The position numbers and the translations under genes are program-made. 53,009 nucleotides of DNA from an uncultured Granulosicoccaceae bacterium (GTDB lineage: Bacteria > Pseudomonadota > Gammaproteobacteria > Granulosicoccales > Granulosicoccaceae). The stretch covers positions 1 to 53,009 of the forward strand of contig CALJAA010000015.1 in the NCBI GenBank assembly GCA_938028465.1, read 5' to 3'. Positions 18,914-28,003 of the stretch are shown here, in pieces; position 1 is the stretch's first letter; each line of letters starts with the position of its first letter. The notes under the pieces are model-generated. The model was not told the origin of the DNA, did no database searches, and saw nothing but the letters and a program-made list of their open reading frames with translations.

Positions 18914-20096
18914 AACACAGATCATGAGTGAACGCTCTCGGCGTTGGCGGCTATGCCTTGGTGTTGATGATGAGAGTGGCCAATCTAAGCTTGCTGGTGA
19001 TGACATACGAATCGATGCGGCTTTGGCAGCGCTCTATGGTGGTGACGGTGGGGGCGCGGGTCGCAAGGGTGGGTTGGGAGGCTCATCGCCCAGGTTGGCT
19101 AAGTGGTTGGGCGACATAAGAGAGTTTTTCCCGACGTCGGTTGTGCAAACCATACAAAGAGATGCATTTGAGCGCCATAACCTGCACGCGATGTTGCTCG
19201 AGCCTGAATTGTTAGCTGTATTAGAGGCAGATGTGCATCTAGTAGCTGACTTAATGAGTTTAATGGGGGCTGTCCCAGACAAGACGAAGGAAACTGCACG
19301 TATGGTCGTGCAGAAAGTTGTTGATGAGCTAATGCAGAAGCTGGAGCAAAAAACGGCCGAGGCTGTGCGTGGTGCTATCGATAAATCGCGCAGAACAAAA
19401 CGACCTAGGTTTAATGATATTGATTGGCACCGCACTATTGAAGCTAACCTTCGTCACTATCAAAAGAAATACAACACGATCGTACCAGAAAGCTTAATAG
19501 GTGCAGCTCGTAAGTCACGCACGCTTGCTGATCTTGAAGAAGTGGTGTTGTGTGTTGATCAATCAGGGTCAATGGCAACATCAGTGGTATATAGCTCGAT
19601 CTTTGCTGCGGTTATGGCGTCATTGCCTGGCATTGAAACCAAAATGGTGGCGTTTGATACGGCCATCTTTGATCTTACTGAAATGCTTGAAGACCCAGTC
19701 GATGTCTTGTTTGGTGTGCAACTTGGCGGAGGCACCGATATTAATCAGGCCTTACGCTATTGCGAAGGCATTGTTCGTCAGCCTGGTAAATGCCATCTAA
19801 TCCTCATTACAGACCTTATGGAGGGCGGGGATACCAAGGCAATGTTGGCCAAAGTTGATGAACTAACAACCATGGGGGTAAATGTTATCGTTTTGTTGGC
19901 TTTATCCGACGATGGCAAGCCCTACTACGACGAAGATAATGCTCAAAAAATATCGGCAATGGGGTGTCCGGTATTTGCCTGTACGCCAGATCAATTTCCT
20001 GATCTGATGGCGGCCGCATTGAAACGAGCTGATATTCATCAATGGGCCGCTGCGCAAGATATCGCTTTGATTCGCGGGGATGGTGCTGCGCGTTAG
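18906..20096 (+). CDS. vWA domain protein, partner of the MoxR ATPase
   Basis: The 396-residue protein has a C-terminal von Willebrand A domain with a complete metal-ion-dependent adhesion site: DQSGSM (D218-x-S-x-S), threonine in GGGTDINQAL and aspartate in LITDLMEGG. The N-terminal 210 residues are basic and helical, with a glycine-rich stretch (GGDGGGAGRKGGLGG) near residues 45-60. Such proteins recruit substrates to MoxR AAA+ ATPases. It overlaps the DUF5682-like gene by 8 nt and closes the operon; a hairpin with a T-rich tail lies 138 nt downstream. Confidence 0.9.
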   Translation: MSKTQIMSERSRRWRLCLGVDDESGQSKLAGDDIRIDAALAALYGGDGGGAGRKGGLGGSSPRLAKWLGDIREFFPTSVVQTIQRDAFERHNLHAMLLEPELLAVLEADVHLVADLMSLMGAVPDKTKETARMVVQKVVDELMQKLEQKTAEAVRGAIDKSRRTKRPRFNDIDWHRTIEANLRHYQKKYNTIVPESLIGAARKSRTLADLEEVVLCVDQSGSMATSVVYSSIFAAVMASLPGIETKMVAFDTAIFDLTEMLEDPVDVLFGVQLGGGTDINQALRYCEGIVRQPGKCHLILITDLMEGGDTKAMLAKVDELTTMGVNVIVLLALSDDGKPYYDEDNAQKISAMGCPVFACTPDQFPDLMAAALKRADIHQWAAAQDIALIRGDGAAR

Positions 20097-20233
20097 CGAT
20101 AGGTTTTAAAAACGCCCTATTTCATTATAAGCGGCCTTAAGTTAACTTGATATCAGTGCTAAGCCGAATTGGCCTGGCAATTGCTATATCTACAGGGCAA
20201 GCCTCATAACCTTGCGCCAATCAGAAGAATACT

Positions 20234-20272
20234 AACCCGGTTATCGATTGCTGCGATGCCGGGTTTTCTTTT
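20234..20272 (+). terminator. Probable intrinsic terminator of the MoxR-vWA operon
   Basis: AACCCGG (20234-20240) pairs with CCGGGTT (20259-20265), with an inner ATCG/CGAT pairing (20243-20246 with 20254-20257), followed by TTCTTTT. The stem is GC-rich with a broken T-run. It is the only terminator-like structure in the 279 nt between the vWA gene and the desaturase gene. Confidence 0.5.
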
Positions 20273-20375
20273 GTCTAAAATTTGAGATCTCGCTGAGCTT
20301 GGTGGCGGGGCACCGTTGATTTCAACAAAGCGTTGATGTATAGATAGTCGATACAAGGCAACTGTATTAGCTGAC

Positions 20376-21560
20376 ATGAGCGAAGCCACTGATCTGGCGA
20401 TAGAATCTTCCTACCCTCCATTATCTGAAGTCAGGAAAACACTTCGGGTTAAATGGTATCGCTGCCCGATCAACCATGAACGTCTGCGGGAATTGTCCGT
20501 ACGTTCAGATAAAAAAGGGTGGATCCAAGCAGGCGGGCATCTGGGCATCTATTTATTACTAGCTGCGCTCACAGTGATGTTCTGGTCTCAGCAGGCATGG
20601 ATAGCGTTTGCACTCTCGTTGTGGTTATTGGGTTTTGTCGCTACCTTTTTTAAAGGCACTGCTGCGCACGAACTTGGTCACGGTACTGTATTCAAATCTA
20701 AGGCTTTAAATTTTTGGTTTTTACATGCGGTATGTTTAATCAGTTGGTGGGACCCATATGACTATGGTGCCAGCCATACCTATCACCATCGATATACTAC
20801 GCACCTGCACGCTGATCGTGAAAACATTTTGCCGCTAACGCCATCGTTTGCGCCATTGCTGCTGCTTCAGTTATGTACGCTGAATCTGTTTTCGAAGCCT
20901 AGTCGAAATTTTAGTAAAGGTGGATTTTTGTGGAATGTGTATCTGACTGTGAGAACGGCATTGGGTGCGCGTTCAGTTCACACGGATATTCCTAGCCAAG
21001 AATGGCTTGCAAAGCTGCATGACGATCAGCCGCAGGCATTTAAACAATCTGTACGATGGTCGCGCGTGCTTATCGTGTTTCATCTCAGTGTTTTGGTGTT
21101 ATCGCTTACTACTGGTTGGTGGGTATTAACACTAGTTATTTCAGTTCCATCATTCATCGCTAATATCGGTAGCTATATAATCGGCACTACACAGCACTGT
21201 GGTCTGGTAACTAGTAGTTCGGATTTTCGTAAAAACACGCGTTCAATAAGGCTTAACCCTGTATTGAGGTTTTTCTACTGGCATATGAACTGGCATACTG
21301 AACATCATATGTATGCCGGTGTACCTTGCTACAACCTTAAGGCCTTGGCAAAGGAGATCGAAACAGATATGCCGCAACCCAAGTCATTATTTGGTGCCTG
21401 GAAGGAGATGCGTGAAACTTGGTATCGGCAACAATCTGAACCAGACTATGTATTTGATACACCCGTGCCATGTTCCGTCGTTGCAGTTGTGAAGCCGGCA
21501 GATGATGAAATGGTCAATTCGATTGGAGATCTTGCACCTAAAGGCTCCGATATAACCTGA
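20376..21560 (+). CDS. Acyl desaturase-family membrane protein
   Basis: A 394-residue membrane protein with three histidine boxes: HELGH (98-102), HTYHH (134-138) and HTEHH (307-311), plus hydrophobic segments at about 50-92, 110-125 and 225-262. This pattern fits the fatty acid desaturase/hydroxylase family, including a C-terminal cytosolic tail of about 80 residues. Substrate unknown: acyl lipid, or a sphingolipid- or carotenoid-type compound. It is transcribed alone; a two-component operon converges on it with a 33-nt gap. It is not closely similar by eye to the other desaturase at 7.1 kb, which has different spacing between boxes. Confidence 0.85.
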   Translation: MSEATDLAIESSYPPLSEVRKTLRVKWYRCPINHERLRELSVRSDKKGWIQAGGHLGIYLLLAALTVMFWSQQAWIAFALSLWLLGFVATFFKGTAAHELGHGTVFKSKALNFWFLHAVCLISWWDPYDYGASHTYHHRYTTHLHADRENILPLTPSFAPLLLLQLCTLNLFSKPSRNFSKGGFLWNVYLTVRTALGARSVHTDIPSQEWLAKLHDDQPQAFKQSVRWSRVLIVFHLSVLVLSLTTGWWVLTLVISVPSFIANIGSYIIGTTQHCGLVTSSSDFRKNTRSIRLNPVLRFFYWHMNWHTEHHMYAGVPCYNLKALAKEIETDMPQPKSLFGAWKEMRETWYRQQSEPDYVFDTPVPCSVVAVVKPADDEMVNSIGDLAPKGSDIT

Positions 21561-21593
21561 AATATTTGATGTCAAGTAGGGTGTGGAGATGGG

Positions 21594-22913
21594 TCACGCC
21601 AACGGTTGTTTATAACTAAATTTGAATCCATTGGGGTTAGCGTTCTCGAAACTGAGTTGACCCTGCAAGTGCGCGGCGACTTCATGGCAAATGGCCAATC
21701 CTAAGCCGGCACCTTTTCCGCTGGCTTGTCCATCTGGACGATAAAACGGTTCATGTAATTTATCCAGATGTTCGCTGGGCACACCTGGCCCTGAATCAAC
21801 GACGGTAAATACAGCGTGCTCGTGTTCTTGATATAGCTCTATGTTGATAGAGCCGCCTTCGGGGGTAAATTTGATCGCATTGGATAGTGCATTTCGAACT
21901 AAGTGCTGCAGTTGGTTGTTGATATCAGCTACCTGTGTAGGTTCGTTGCGGTTAACGCTAATACTAATTCCTTTATCTTCAGCTATCACATAAAGATCAG
22001 CGATCTGTGTTTTAACCAATTCGTTGAAACTAATGATAGTCTGATTCTCATCCATAATTGATTGCGCACGTGCAAGATCGAGTAATTGATTTACTAGGCG
22101 TTGTAGCCGAGATACGCTTTTTGTTAAAGCCGCTTGGCGTTCAGCTTTTACGGTTTCGTTTTTGGCTGATTGCACATTTTCTATCTCAAGTGATAGGGCG
22201 GTAATAGGCGTGCGTAGCTCATGGGCAGCATCTGCGATAAAGCGGCGCTGTGCGGTGTTATAGGCTTTATTTTTCTCAAGTAGCGAGTCAATGGCTGATA
22301 CGAAAGGCAATACCTCCACCGGTATCTCGTTATCAACTTTTAGATCAAGTGTTAACGAATCACTCGCCCCGACTTTGTTGGTTAGTGCATTAAGTGGTTT
22401 AAAACTATGTCGTACGATCAGTGTGATTAACACGGGCACCAACAGGAATAACAGTAAAAGAGGGACCGCCGTGTTACGTGCGCTCTTTAGTGCGAGTTCA
22501 GCACTAACGCTGAGTTGCTGTGCCACAACATATCGCTCATCGGCACGGTTTTTTCGGGTGATGTAAACGCGCCATAGATCGCCATTTTCGTGCAAAGTGT
22601 GAAAGCCCATTTTTAGTGACTTTTTGATTGAGAATCCGTGGCGATTATCCTTGTTTAACTCCCACACTCTCACGGCGCTGTCATCTACGTGATGGTCATC
22701 AAACATTTTTGTATCGCGTTGTGCGCCCATCTGATTGGTTTCAACTAGCTTAGCAACGGATAGTAAGGTTTCGTCTTGAATCTCGCTTGCCTCAAGGTAT
22801 GCGCTCACGCCGGCGGCGATGGTGGCTAGTACCAATACGGCCAATAGCGTTGCTAACAACGCTCGCTTTAAGCGGCGGCTAAGCTTTGGATTGGATTGCT
22901 TGTCTGCACTCAT
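21594..22913 (-). CDS. Two-component sensor histidine kinase
   Basis: A 439-residue membrane sensor: TM1 at about 17-40, a periplasmic domain of ~105 residues, TM2 at about 148-168, a linker, then the H-box FIADAAHELRTPITAL with His231 as phosphorylation site, N-box NALSNAIKFTPEGG, and G-boxes DSGPGVPSEHL and GAGLGLAICHE. Domain order and genetic context are those of QseC/PmrB-type kinases. Its start overlaps the response regulator stop by 4 nt (ATGA at 22910-22913). The signal is unknown; the PepSY protein encoded in the same operon may be an extracytoplasmic modulator (inference). Confidence 0.93.
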   Translation of the reverse strand: MSADKQSNPKLSRRLKRALLATLLAVLVLATIAAGVSAYLEASEIQDETLLSVAKLVETNQMGAQRDTKMFDDHHVDDSAVRVWELNKDNRHGFSIKKSLKMGFHTLHENGDLWRVYITRKNRADERYVVAQQLSVSAELALKSARNTAVPLLLLFLLVPVLITLIVRHSFKPLNALTNKVGASDSLTLDLKVDNEIPVEVLPFVSAIDSLLEKNKAYNTAQRRFIADAAHELRTPITALSLEIENVQSAKNETVKAERQAALTKSVSRLQRLVNQLLDLARAQSIMDENQTIISFNELVKTQIADLYVIAEDKGISISVNRNEPTQVADINNQLQHLVRNALSNAIKFTPEGGSINIELYQEHEHAVFTVVDSGPGVPSEHLDKLHEPFYRPDGQASGKGAGLGLAICHEVAAHLQGQLSFENANPNGFKFSYKQPLA

Positions 22914-23569
22914 GCTTTTGGAACCATCCAGCCCAGGCCTCGAACATTTTTAATGGCGAGTTTATGTGTTTTTTTGCGAAGGCTGTGGATGAGAAACTCG
23001 ATTGCATTGCTGTTTACCTCTTCATCCCAACCATACACTTTCTCCTCAAGCTCTTCTCGGGAGTAGATGCGCCCCGGTGTTAACAAAAGAGAATGTAGCA
23101 GCCTATATTCCTTGCCTGTTAGCTCAAGCTCATTGTCCTGAAAAGTCGCTACTTTACTAGCGGGGTTGATAGTGATATCACCATTCGACAGTTGCGGCTG
23201 GGCATTGCCTGAACGACGACGTGTGACAGCCCGTATCCTAGCCATTAATTCTTCGATAAGGAATGGTTTAACAAGATAATCGTCGGCACCGAGGTCAAGG
23301 CCAGCTATTCGATCTTCAACCGCATCACGTGCAGTGATCATAATGACGGCTATGCTGTTCTTACGTTGCCGAACTTGCTTTAGTACACTCAGGCCGTCTT
23401 TTTTGGGTAAGCCAATATCCAGTAGCATAAGTTCAAACGAACCAGCTTCGACGCTTGCCAATGCTGCGCTCCCGTCGGTAACCCAGTCCGCTGCCATGCC
23501 AGCATCTTCCAGTGCGCTGGCAATGGCGGCGCCAATTTGAGGGTCATCTTCGACGAGCAATATTCGCAT
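22910..23569 (-). CDS. OmpR-family response regulator
   Basis: A 219-residue regulator with a receiver domain (acidic pocket VEDD at 6-9, phospho-acceptor Asp51 in LLDIGLPKKDG, conserved TARDA and LVKPF) and a C-terminal winged helix (LTGKEYRLLHSLLLTPG, NAIEFLIHSLRKK). It resembles QseB/PmrA/TctD regulators. It lies 17 nt after the small membrane-protein gene and overlaps the kinase gene, so all four genes 24498-21594 look like one transcription unit. Confidence 0.95.
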   Translation of the reverse strand: MRILLVEDDPQIGAAIASALEDAGMAADWVTDGSAALASVEAGSFELMLLDIGLPKKDGLSVLKQVRQRKNSIAVIMITARDAVEDRIAGLDLGADDYLVKPFLIEELMARIRAVTRRRSGNAQPQLSNGDITINPASKVATFQDNELELTGKEYRLLHSLLLTPGRIYSREELEEKVYGWDEEVNSNAIEFLIHSLRKKTHKLAIKNVRGLGWMVPKA

Positions 23570-23586
23570 AACATTGATGATACCTG

Positions 23587-23919
23587 TTAATCAGTGACTC
23601 GCACAGCATCGGCGGGCTTGTCGTTTGTACTAAATTGGGTGTCTACCACTGGATCTGCATCAGCTATATTGCGTTCTACTTTCTTTTTTACAGCCCAGAA
23701 CGAAAGTGCGAATAGAGGCATCATTGCTAGAGATAAAACAACAATAAATGCACTAGCAAAAAATAGGGCTATACCCATTCCGATAACGGTCAGTATTGCC
23801 AGTGGGCGTACCACCCATCGACTGAATTTATCATTTTTATCAAAGTTGAGCGCTTTAGCCAATGTGTCGTTGTTTAAAGTCGTACCATCGATATTAACTG
23901 TTTGTGTGTTGTTAATCAT
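23587..23919 (-). CDS. Small membrane protein in the PepSY/two-component operon
   Basis: A 110-residue protein with one long or two short hydrophobic segments (about 37-75: WVVRPLAILTVIGMGIALFF and ASAFIVVLSLAMMPLFALSF), a polar N-terminus and a charged C-terminal tail. No family recognised. It lies between the PepSY gene (73 nt upstream) and the response regulator (17 nt downstream), so it probably belongs to the same regulon. Its function is unknown. Confidence 0.7.
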   Translation of the reverse strand: MINNTQTVNIDGTTLNNDTLAKALNFDKNDKFSRWVVRPLAILTVIGMGIALFFASAFIVVLSLAMMPLFALSFWAVKKKVERNIADADPVVDTQFSTNDKPADAVRVTD

Positions 23920-23991
23920 GTTATCTATTTCCTAGTTTGGTTGGCTCGGCCAATGAGGTTGGCCGAGTATTTACACATCATATGATTGGGT

Positions 23992-24498
23992 TTAGATCAG
24001 CACTTCACCTGTTTGAGCGTTGATGCGAAACGTTGTTTCCTTGTCGTTGTCGCTTATCGATTCAACTTCCCATATCAAGAGTCCATCGTCATTTTCAAGT
24101 TCGGCTTCAATGATCGCACCTTGTTCTACCGCTCTGATTATGTCGACCGCCTGCGACAGGTTTACGGCATAGGTAAGTGGCATCTCCGCATCATCATCAT
24201 CGTCAGCGCTGGTTGATAGAATTTCACCTGTTTGACCATTGATTTCAACGGTAACCACCTGATTGGCTGCATTAACTATTTCAACTTCCCAAATGGCTTC
24301 CTTATTGTCCATTTCTAATTCGATTTCGACGATCTCGCCCGGCGTAACCGCAGAGGCCGCCATCGCAGCGTTTTCTATATTGATTTCAACATTATTGATA
24401 TCGCTATAGCTTATGGAGTCCGCCTGAGCAAATGCAGCTAGCAGAGCTAATGCAGCGATGCCAGCGCCTGTTTGTGCAGCAACTGTTGTTTTCTTCAT
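23992..24498 (-). CDS. Exported PepSY-domain protein
   Basis: A 168-residue protein with a signal peptide (hydrophobic 10-24, cleavage after AFAQA) and two PepSY-like repeats, each ending in a TVEINGQTGEIL or TFRINAQTGEVL strand with WEVE before it. PepSY domains are periplasmic and are thought to inhibit proteases or sense ions or peptides; in many gammaproteobacteria they are co-encoded with QseBC/PmrAB-like systems, as here. First gene of the operon; ATG with GGAAAC upstream. Confidence 0.88.
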   Translation of the reverse strand: MKKTTVAAQTGAGIAALALLAAFAQADSISYSDINNVEINIENAAMAASAVTPGEIVEIELEMDNKEAIWEVEIVNAANQVVTVEINGQTGEILSTSADDDDDAEMPLTYAVNLSQAVDIIRAVEQGAIIEAELENDDGLLIWEVESISDNDKETTFRINAQTGEVLI

Positions 24499-24708
24499 GG
24501 TCCGTTTCCTCTGTAAGTTTCTGTCAACCAGCGGTTGTGCTGATGGAATCAGTGTAAGGACTGAAAATTAGCGGAAACTTAGGAAGCTAGATTGTTTTTG
24601 CGTGCAGTTTCGCGGTTTGCGTAGGTGTGGCTGGTTATTAGGTGCGTATCGTTAGAGGGTAAGGGGCTCGTAACGTTGGTGGAGAGTACTTTTGACGTTC
24701 GCTTATAT

Positions 24709-25077
24709 TCAATCCTTTGATGGTTTTGTCTTTAACAATGAGCCTAAGTCGGCAAACGGATTGTGTGTGGCAGCCTCACCTTGGTCTCGGTCGTTTCCTG
24801 TTGCTTGTTCTACTAAACGCTGGTGCTCATTGTCATGGCAAAACACACACAGTAGTTCCCAGTTACTGCCGTCGGCGGGGTTGTTGTCGTGGTCGTGATC
24901 ACGGTGGTGCACCGTGAGTTCTTGGATATTGGTTTGCGTGAATTCACGCATGCATCGACCGCACACCCAAGGGTAGAGTTTTAGTGCCCGTTGGCGATAA
25001 CCGTTTTCACGAGCCGCGTAATCTGCTCTTGCGGTTGCCACTAGTTTGTCTAGTTTGTTTTGATTTGCATCGCTCAT
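24709..25077 (-). CDS. yajD: YajD-family HNH nuclease
   Basis: A 122-residue protein with zinc-binding Cys pairs CGRC and CVFC around an HNH core, LTVHHRDHDHDNNPADGSNW and CHDNEH, plus an N-terminal KLDKLVATARADYAARE helix. Size and motif match YajD of E. coli, a conserved HNH protein of unknown role. It is a single-gene unit, divergent from the M20 amidohydrolase gene. Confidence 0.88.
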   Translation of the reverse strand: MSDANQNKLDKLVATARADYAARENGYRQRALKLYPWVCGRCMREFTQTNIQELTVHHRDHDHDNNPADGSNWELLCVFCHDNEHQRLVEQATGNDRDQGEAATHNPFADLGSLLKTKPSKD

Positions 25078-25212
25078 GTCATTAACCCCTGCGTGCTTGC
25101 CTGCTAATGTAATGGTTTTCGCACTTATTTTAAACCCGTCGCTACGTTACTCATCCACATCAAAACTTACCTAAAACACTTGCCGTCGCCCAAGCTATTG
25201 TAGAATAAGCCG

Positions 25213-26361
25213 ATGTTGACTAACTCTGAAATCGTTGAATTAACTGAGCTGCGCCGTAAGTTGCACCGTCGCCCTGAGCTATCAGGTGAAGAAGTAGAAA
25301 CAGCAAAAACAATTGTTGATGCGCTGAACGCCATTTCCCCTACAAAAATTCTAACAAGCTTAGGAGGGCATGGTGTAGCTGCTGTATTTGATAGCGGTGT
25401 AGCTGGGCCAACAGTATTGTTTCGGGCTGAGCTGGATGCATTGCCTATTCACGAACTTTCAAATAACCCTTGGGCGTCTGCGGTGCCTGGTATAGGGCAT
25501 ATGTGTGGCCACGATGGTCACATGATGTTTTTGCTAGCGCTGGGTAGATCAGTCTCACGTAATCCCATTGCCAAAGGTCGGGTAATTTTGATGTTCCAGC
25601 CAGCAGAAGAAGATGGTACTGGCGCGCGTGCTGTAGTGTCTGATGCGGCTTACAATGATATTCGCCCCGACTATGCATTCGCTATTCATGTAGAGCCAGG
25701 TCGCCCTTTCGGTTATGTATCGACTAGAGTAGGTTTGATCAATTGTGCCTCGAAAGGGTTGGAGGTTAAGTTGAAGGGAAAAACCGCGCACGCTGCTGAT
25801 CCTGAAGATGGAATATCACCAGCACTGGCTGTCGCAAAACTGATCCCTGTACTGGGTGGGCTCGGCAAAGGTGGTGCGCTGGATGATAACTTTCGGATGT
25901 CAACTGTTACTCATGCATGTGTAGGTGAATATTCATTCGGTATTGCGCCGGGCGAGGCTGTGATCACCATCACCTTGCGCGCCGCTCGTGACGATGCATT
26001 GCAAGCAATGGAAGATGAAGCTCGTGCCATGACTAGAGGAGTTGCTGCTGAATATGGCTTAGCAGTATCGTTTGATGTATGCGATGCGTTCGCCGCCACT
26101 GTAAATGATGCAGAAGCTACTGAAATTGCAGTTACCGCAATGAACGCGCTCAATGTAGAAAACGGTGATGCTGGATTGCCAATGCGAGCATCAGAAGATT
26201 TTGGAGTGTTCGGTTGGGGAGCCAAAGCTGCCATGTTGTGCATCGGGCCGGGCGAGGGCTATGCTGCACTACACAGTCAGGAGTATGACTTCCCGGATGA
26301 TCTGATTCCAGTGGGTGCTGCGATTTTTGAACGTATTACTCGCGATTTACTTAATAGCTAA
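25213..26361 (+). CDS. M20-family amidohydrolase (hippurate hydrolase/AmhX type)
   Basis: A 382-residue metallopeptidase-family protein. It opens with LRRKLHRRPELSGEE, typical of the M20D group, followed by the metal motifs GHMCGHDGHMM (near 98), PAEEDGTGA (near 136) and AIHVEPG, the dimerisation domain with GKTAHAADPEDGISPA, and the C-terminal ASEDFGVFG and ALHSQEYDFPD. The family cleaves N-acyl or N-amidino amino acids and peptides; the substrate cannot be told. It is transcribed alone and converges on the SDR-lipoprotein pair. Confidence 0.9.
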   Translation: MLTNSEIVELTELRRKLHRRPELSGEEVETAKTIVDALNAISPTKILTSLGGHGVAAVFDSGVAGPTVLFRAELDALPIHELSNNPWASAVPGIGHMCGHDGHMMFLLALGRSVSRNPIAKGRVILMFQPAEEDGTGARAVVSDAAYNDIRPDYAFAIHVEPGRPFGYVSTRVGLINCASKGLEVKLKGKTAHAADPEDGISPALAVAKLIPVLGGLGKGGALDDNFRMSTVTHACVGEYSFGIAPGEAVITITLRAARDDALQAMEDEARAMTRGVAAEYGLAVSFDVCDAFAATVNDAEATEIAVTAMNALNVENGDAGLPMRASEDFGVFGWGAKAAMLCIGPGEGYAALHSQEYDFPDDLIPVGAAIFERITRDLLNS

Positions 26362-26403
26362 GGTTTAAAACGTAAAAACGTGCTGCCGCTGTTGATTGTA
26401 AGT

Positions 26404-27078
26404 CTAATAGTGCTTATTAACGTCGACAGCCGGGTAGTATTCTTTTTTACGCTGTTTTTTTGATAATGTTGACTTTGCCTTATTGGTTTCTAAAACGTAT
26501 TTTACTGTGGCGAGTTCGTCTAAGAATATATTATGAAAACGCAACTTGCCAATAAAATCCATAACAGGGTTTTTGAGTTTAAATCCTGCTCGCTGGCTGA
26601 TTATCACTTTTGAGTTGCTTACCGCTGTTATCTTGTATGAAGAAAATGCAACTTTCATTGGGATGACATTTGTCGCTACTATTTCCCAGGCAATGTAGTG
26701 AGTGGTTGGATCAAAACTAATAATTTCCACGTCTATAAATTTCTTGTTGCTCATTTTGGTGCGTCTCTTCGCGCCGATCTTCTTTTTCGAATCGTTTAAG
26801 TAAAATGTACTTTCGGCGTTGTTATTGAATAGCTCGCTTTTGTCGAAGTCTGTGGCAACTAATTTCCAAGCCTGTGCCAGTGTTGAGTCGACCTCCACCG
26901 CTAACTCAACCACGTTGGCAAGTTTTTCCAAATCAGGGTTAGTGCTGATTCTATCTATGTCAGCTTGCGTAGCGCAGGCGCTTAAACTCATAAGTGTGAT
27001 TCCCAAAAAAAGAATGCTAAGCCATTTAAATTGACGGTGACCAAAAGTAATTGGGGTTGATTGAATAGGTGGCATCAT
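26404..27078 (-). CDS. Predicted lipoprotein, SRPBCC-like
   Basis: A 224-residue protein with an unusually long N-terminus, then a hydrophobic stretch (WLSILFLGITLMSLSAC) whose LSAC is a lipobox with the acylated Cys near residue 36. The mature part has VDSTLAQAWKLVATDFDKSE, a pattern seen in START/SRPBCC-like polyketide-cyclase folds that bind lipids. Its ATG overlaps the stop of the SDR gene (ATGA at 27075-27078), so the two products are made together. Its role is unknown. Confidence 0.7.
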   Translation of the reverse strand: MMPPIQSTPITFGHRQFKWLSILFLGITLMSLSACATQADIDRISTNPDLEKLANVVELAVEVDSTLAQAWKLVATDFDKSELFNNNAESTFYLNDSKKKIGAKRRTKMSNKKFIDVEIISFDPTTHYIAWEIVATNVIPMKVAFSSYKITAVSNSKVIISQRAGFKLKNPVMDFIGKLRFHNIFLDELATVKYVLETNKAKSTLSKKQRKKEYYPAVDVNKHY

Positions 27079-27908
27079 GATTGAGCCCCGGCACTTCGCT
27101 TTTCAGGCATCTTACGAAATGCTTTTTTGATCATCCAGCCGATCATTTTTTTTGAAGCGTTTCTACTCATTAGTTTGTCCATCATTACAGCCATCATTTT
27201 GTTTAAAACGCCTGGCACAACACTGTCCCTTTTTCCTAGCGATTTTATTGCAGTGCTTGCAACTGTTGCTGCTGACCCCATGGGTAAAGGGATCTTTTTG
27301 AGATCGAGATGTTTTTCGATATCTATGGCCATATTGGTTTTGGTGCCTCCAGGTACTACAGTCAATACATCGATATTGTGATCTTTGAGTTCAACGGATA
27401 GGGCTTCTCCTAGGCTTAGAACGTAGGCTTTAGTCGCTGAATATATTGCAATCCAAGGAACCGGCGTTAAGGCGAATCCAGATGACACCAGCACTAGGCC
27501 ACCCGCTTTCTTGCGCGCCTTCATGCGGTTAGCAAATATGTGTGCCAGGTTGGTGGTTGCAGTCACGTGAACATTTAGAAGCTCATCAATGTCCGTTTCG
27601 TTGATATCGATAAAGGGGCCTAGATGGACTGCGCCGGCTGAATGAACAAATAGTCCGATATCTAAGTCGGAGGTTTTTTCTTCTAGTGTGTCGATGCCTT
27701 CTTGTGTCGCAAGGTTGGTCGCAATGACTCGTGTGTTATCTTCGCCCAACAATTCTGCAACTGCGCGAAGCTGGTCTTCTGACCTTGCAATCAATGCTAC
27801 CTTTAAGCCCTTCTTTCTCAGTTGGCGCGCAAACTCTTTTCCAATGCCTGAAGATGCGCCGGTTACCACGGCCCATTGGCCATATTTTTCTGTAAAACTT
27901 GTGTTCAT
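27075..27908 (-). CDS. Short-chain dehydrogenase/reductase
   Basis: A 277-residue classical SDR: cofactor motif TGASSGIGKEFA (17-28), ARSEDQ after the second strand (NADPH preference suggested by the Arg), and the catalytic Ser and YSATK in a Tyr-x-x-x-Lys arrangement (IYSATKAYVLSLGEAL). The C-terminus is basic and helical. AGGAGG stands seven bases before the ATG. Substrate unknown. It is divergent from the LysR gene with a 19-bp palindrome between them, a typical regulator-target arrangement. Confidence 0.92.
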   Translation of the reverse strand: MNTSFTEKYGQWAVVTGASSGIGKEFARQLRKKGLKVALIARSEDQLRAVAELLGEDNTRVIATNLATQEGIDTLEEKTSDLDIGLFVHSAGAVHLGPFIDINETDIDELLNVHVTATTNLAHIFANRMKARKKAGGLVLVSSGFALTPVPWIAIYSATKAYVLSLGEALSVELKDHNIDVLTVVPGGTKTNMAIDIEKHLDLKKIPLPMGSAATVASTAIKSLGKRDSVVPGVLNKMMAVMMDKLMSRNASKKMIGWMIKKAFRKMPEKRSAGAQS

Positions 27909-27966
27909 CTTAGCCTCCTCTTTGCATTAGTGTATGTTTAGAGCATGGCACTAACAATATTCAAAC

Positions 27967-27985
27967 TTGCACGGGCTTCGTGCAA
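27967..27985. promoter_or_regulatory. Perfect palindrome in the SDR/LysR divergent promoter
   Basis: TTGCACG (27967-27973), spacer GGCTT, CGTGCAA (27979-27985): a perfect 7-bp inverted repeat lying between the SDR start (27908) and the LysR-type start (28004). LysR-type regulators recognise such interrupted dyads with a T-N11-A core. It is therefore the best candidate operator for both genes. Confidence 0.6.
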
Positions 27986-28003
27986 ATATTAGTTGGACAT
28001 GAA

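Noticed and set aside
20204-20389. Minus-strand open frame across the terminator and the desaturase start
   Set aside because: It covers the probable terminator hairpin and has no recognisable sequence features.
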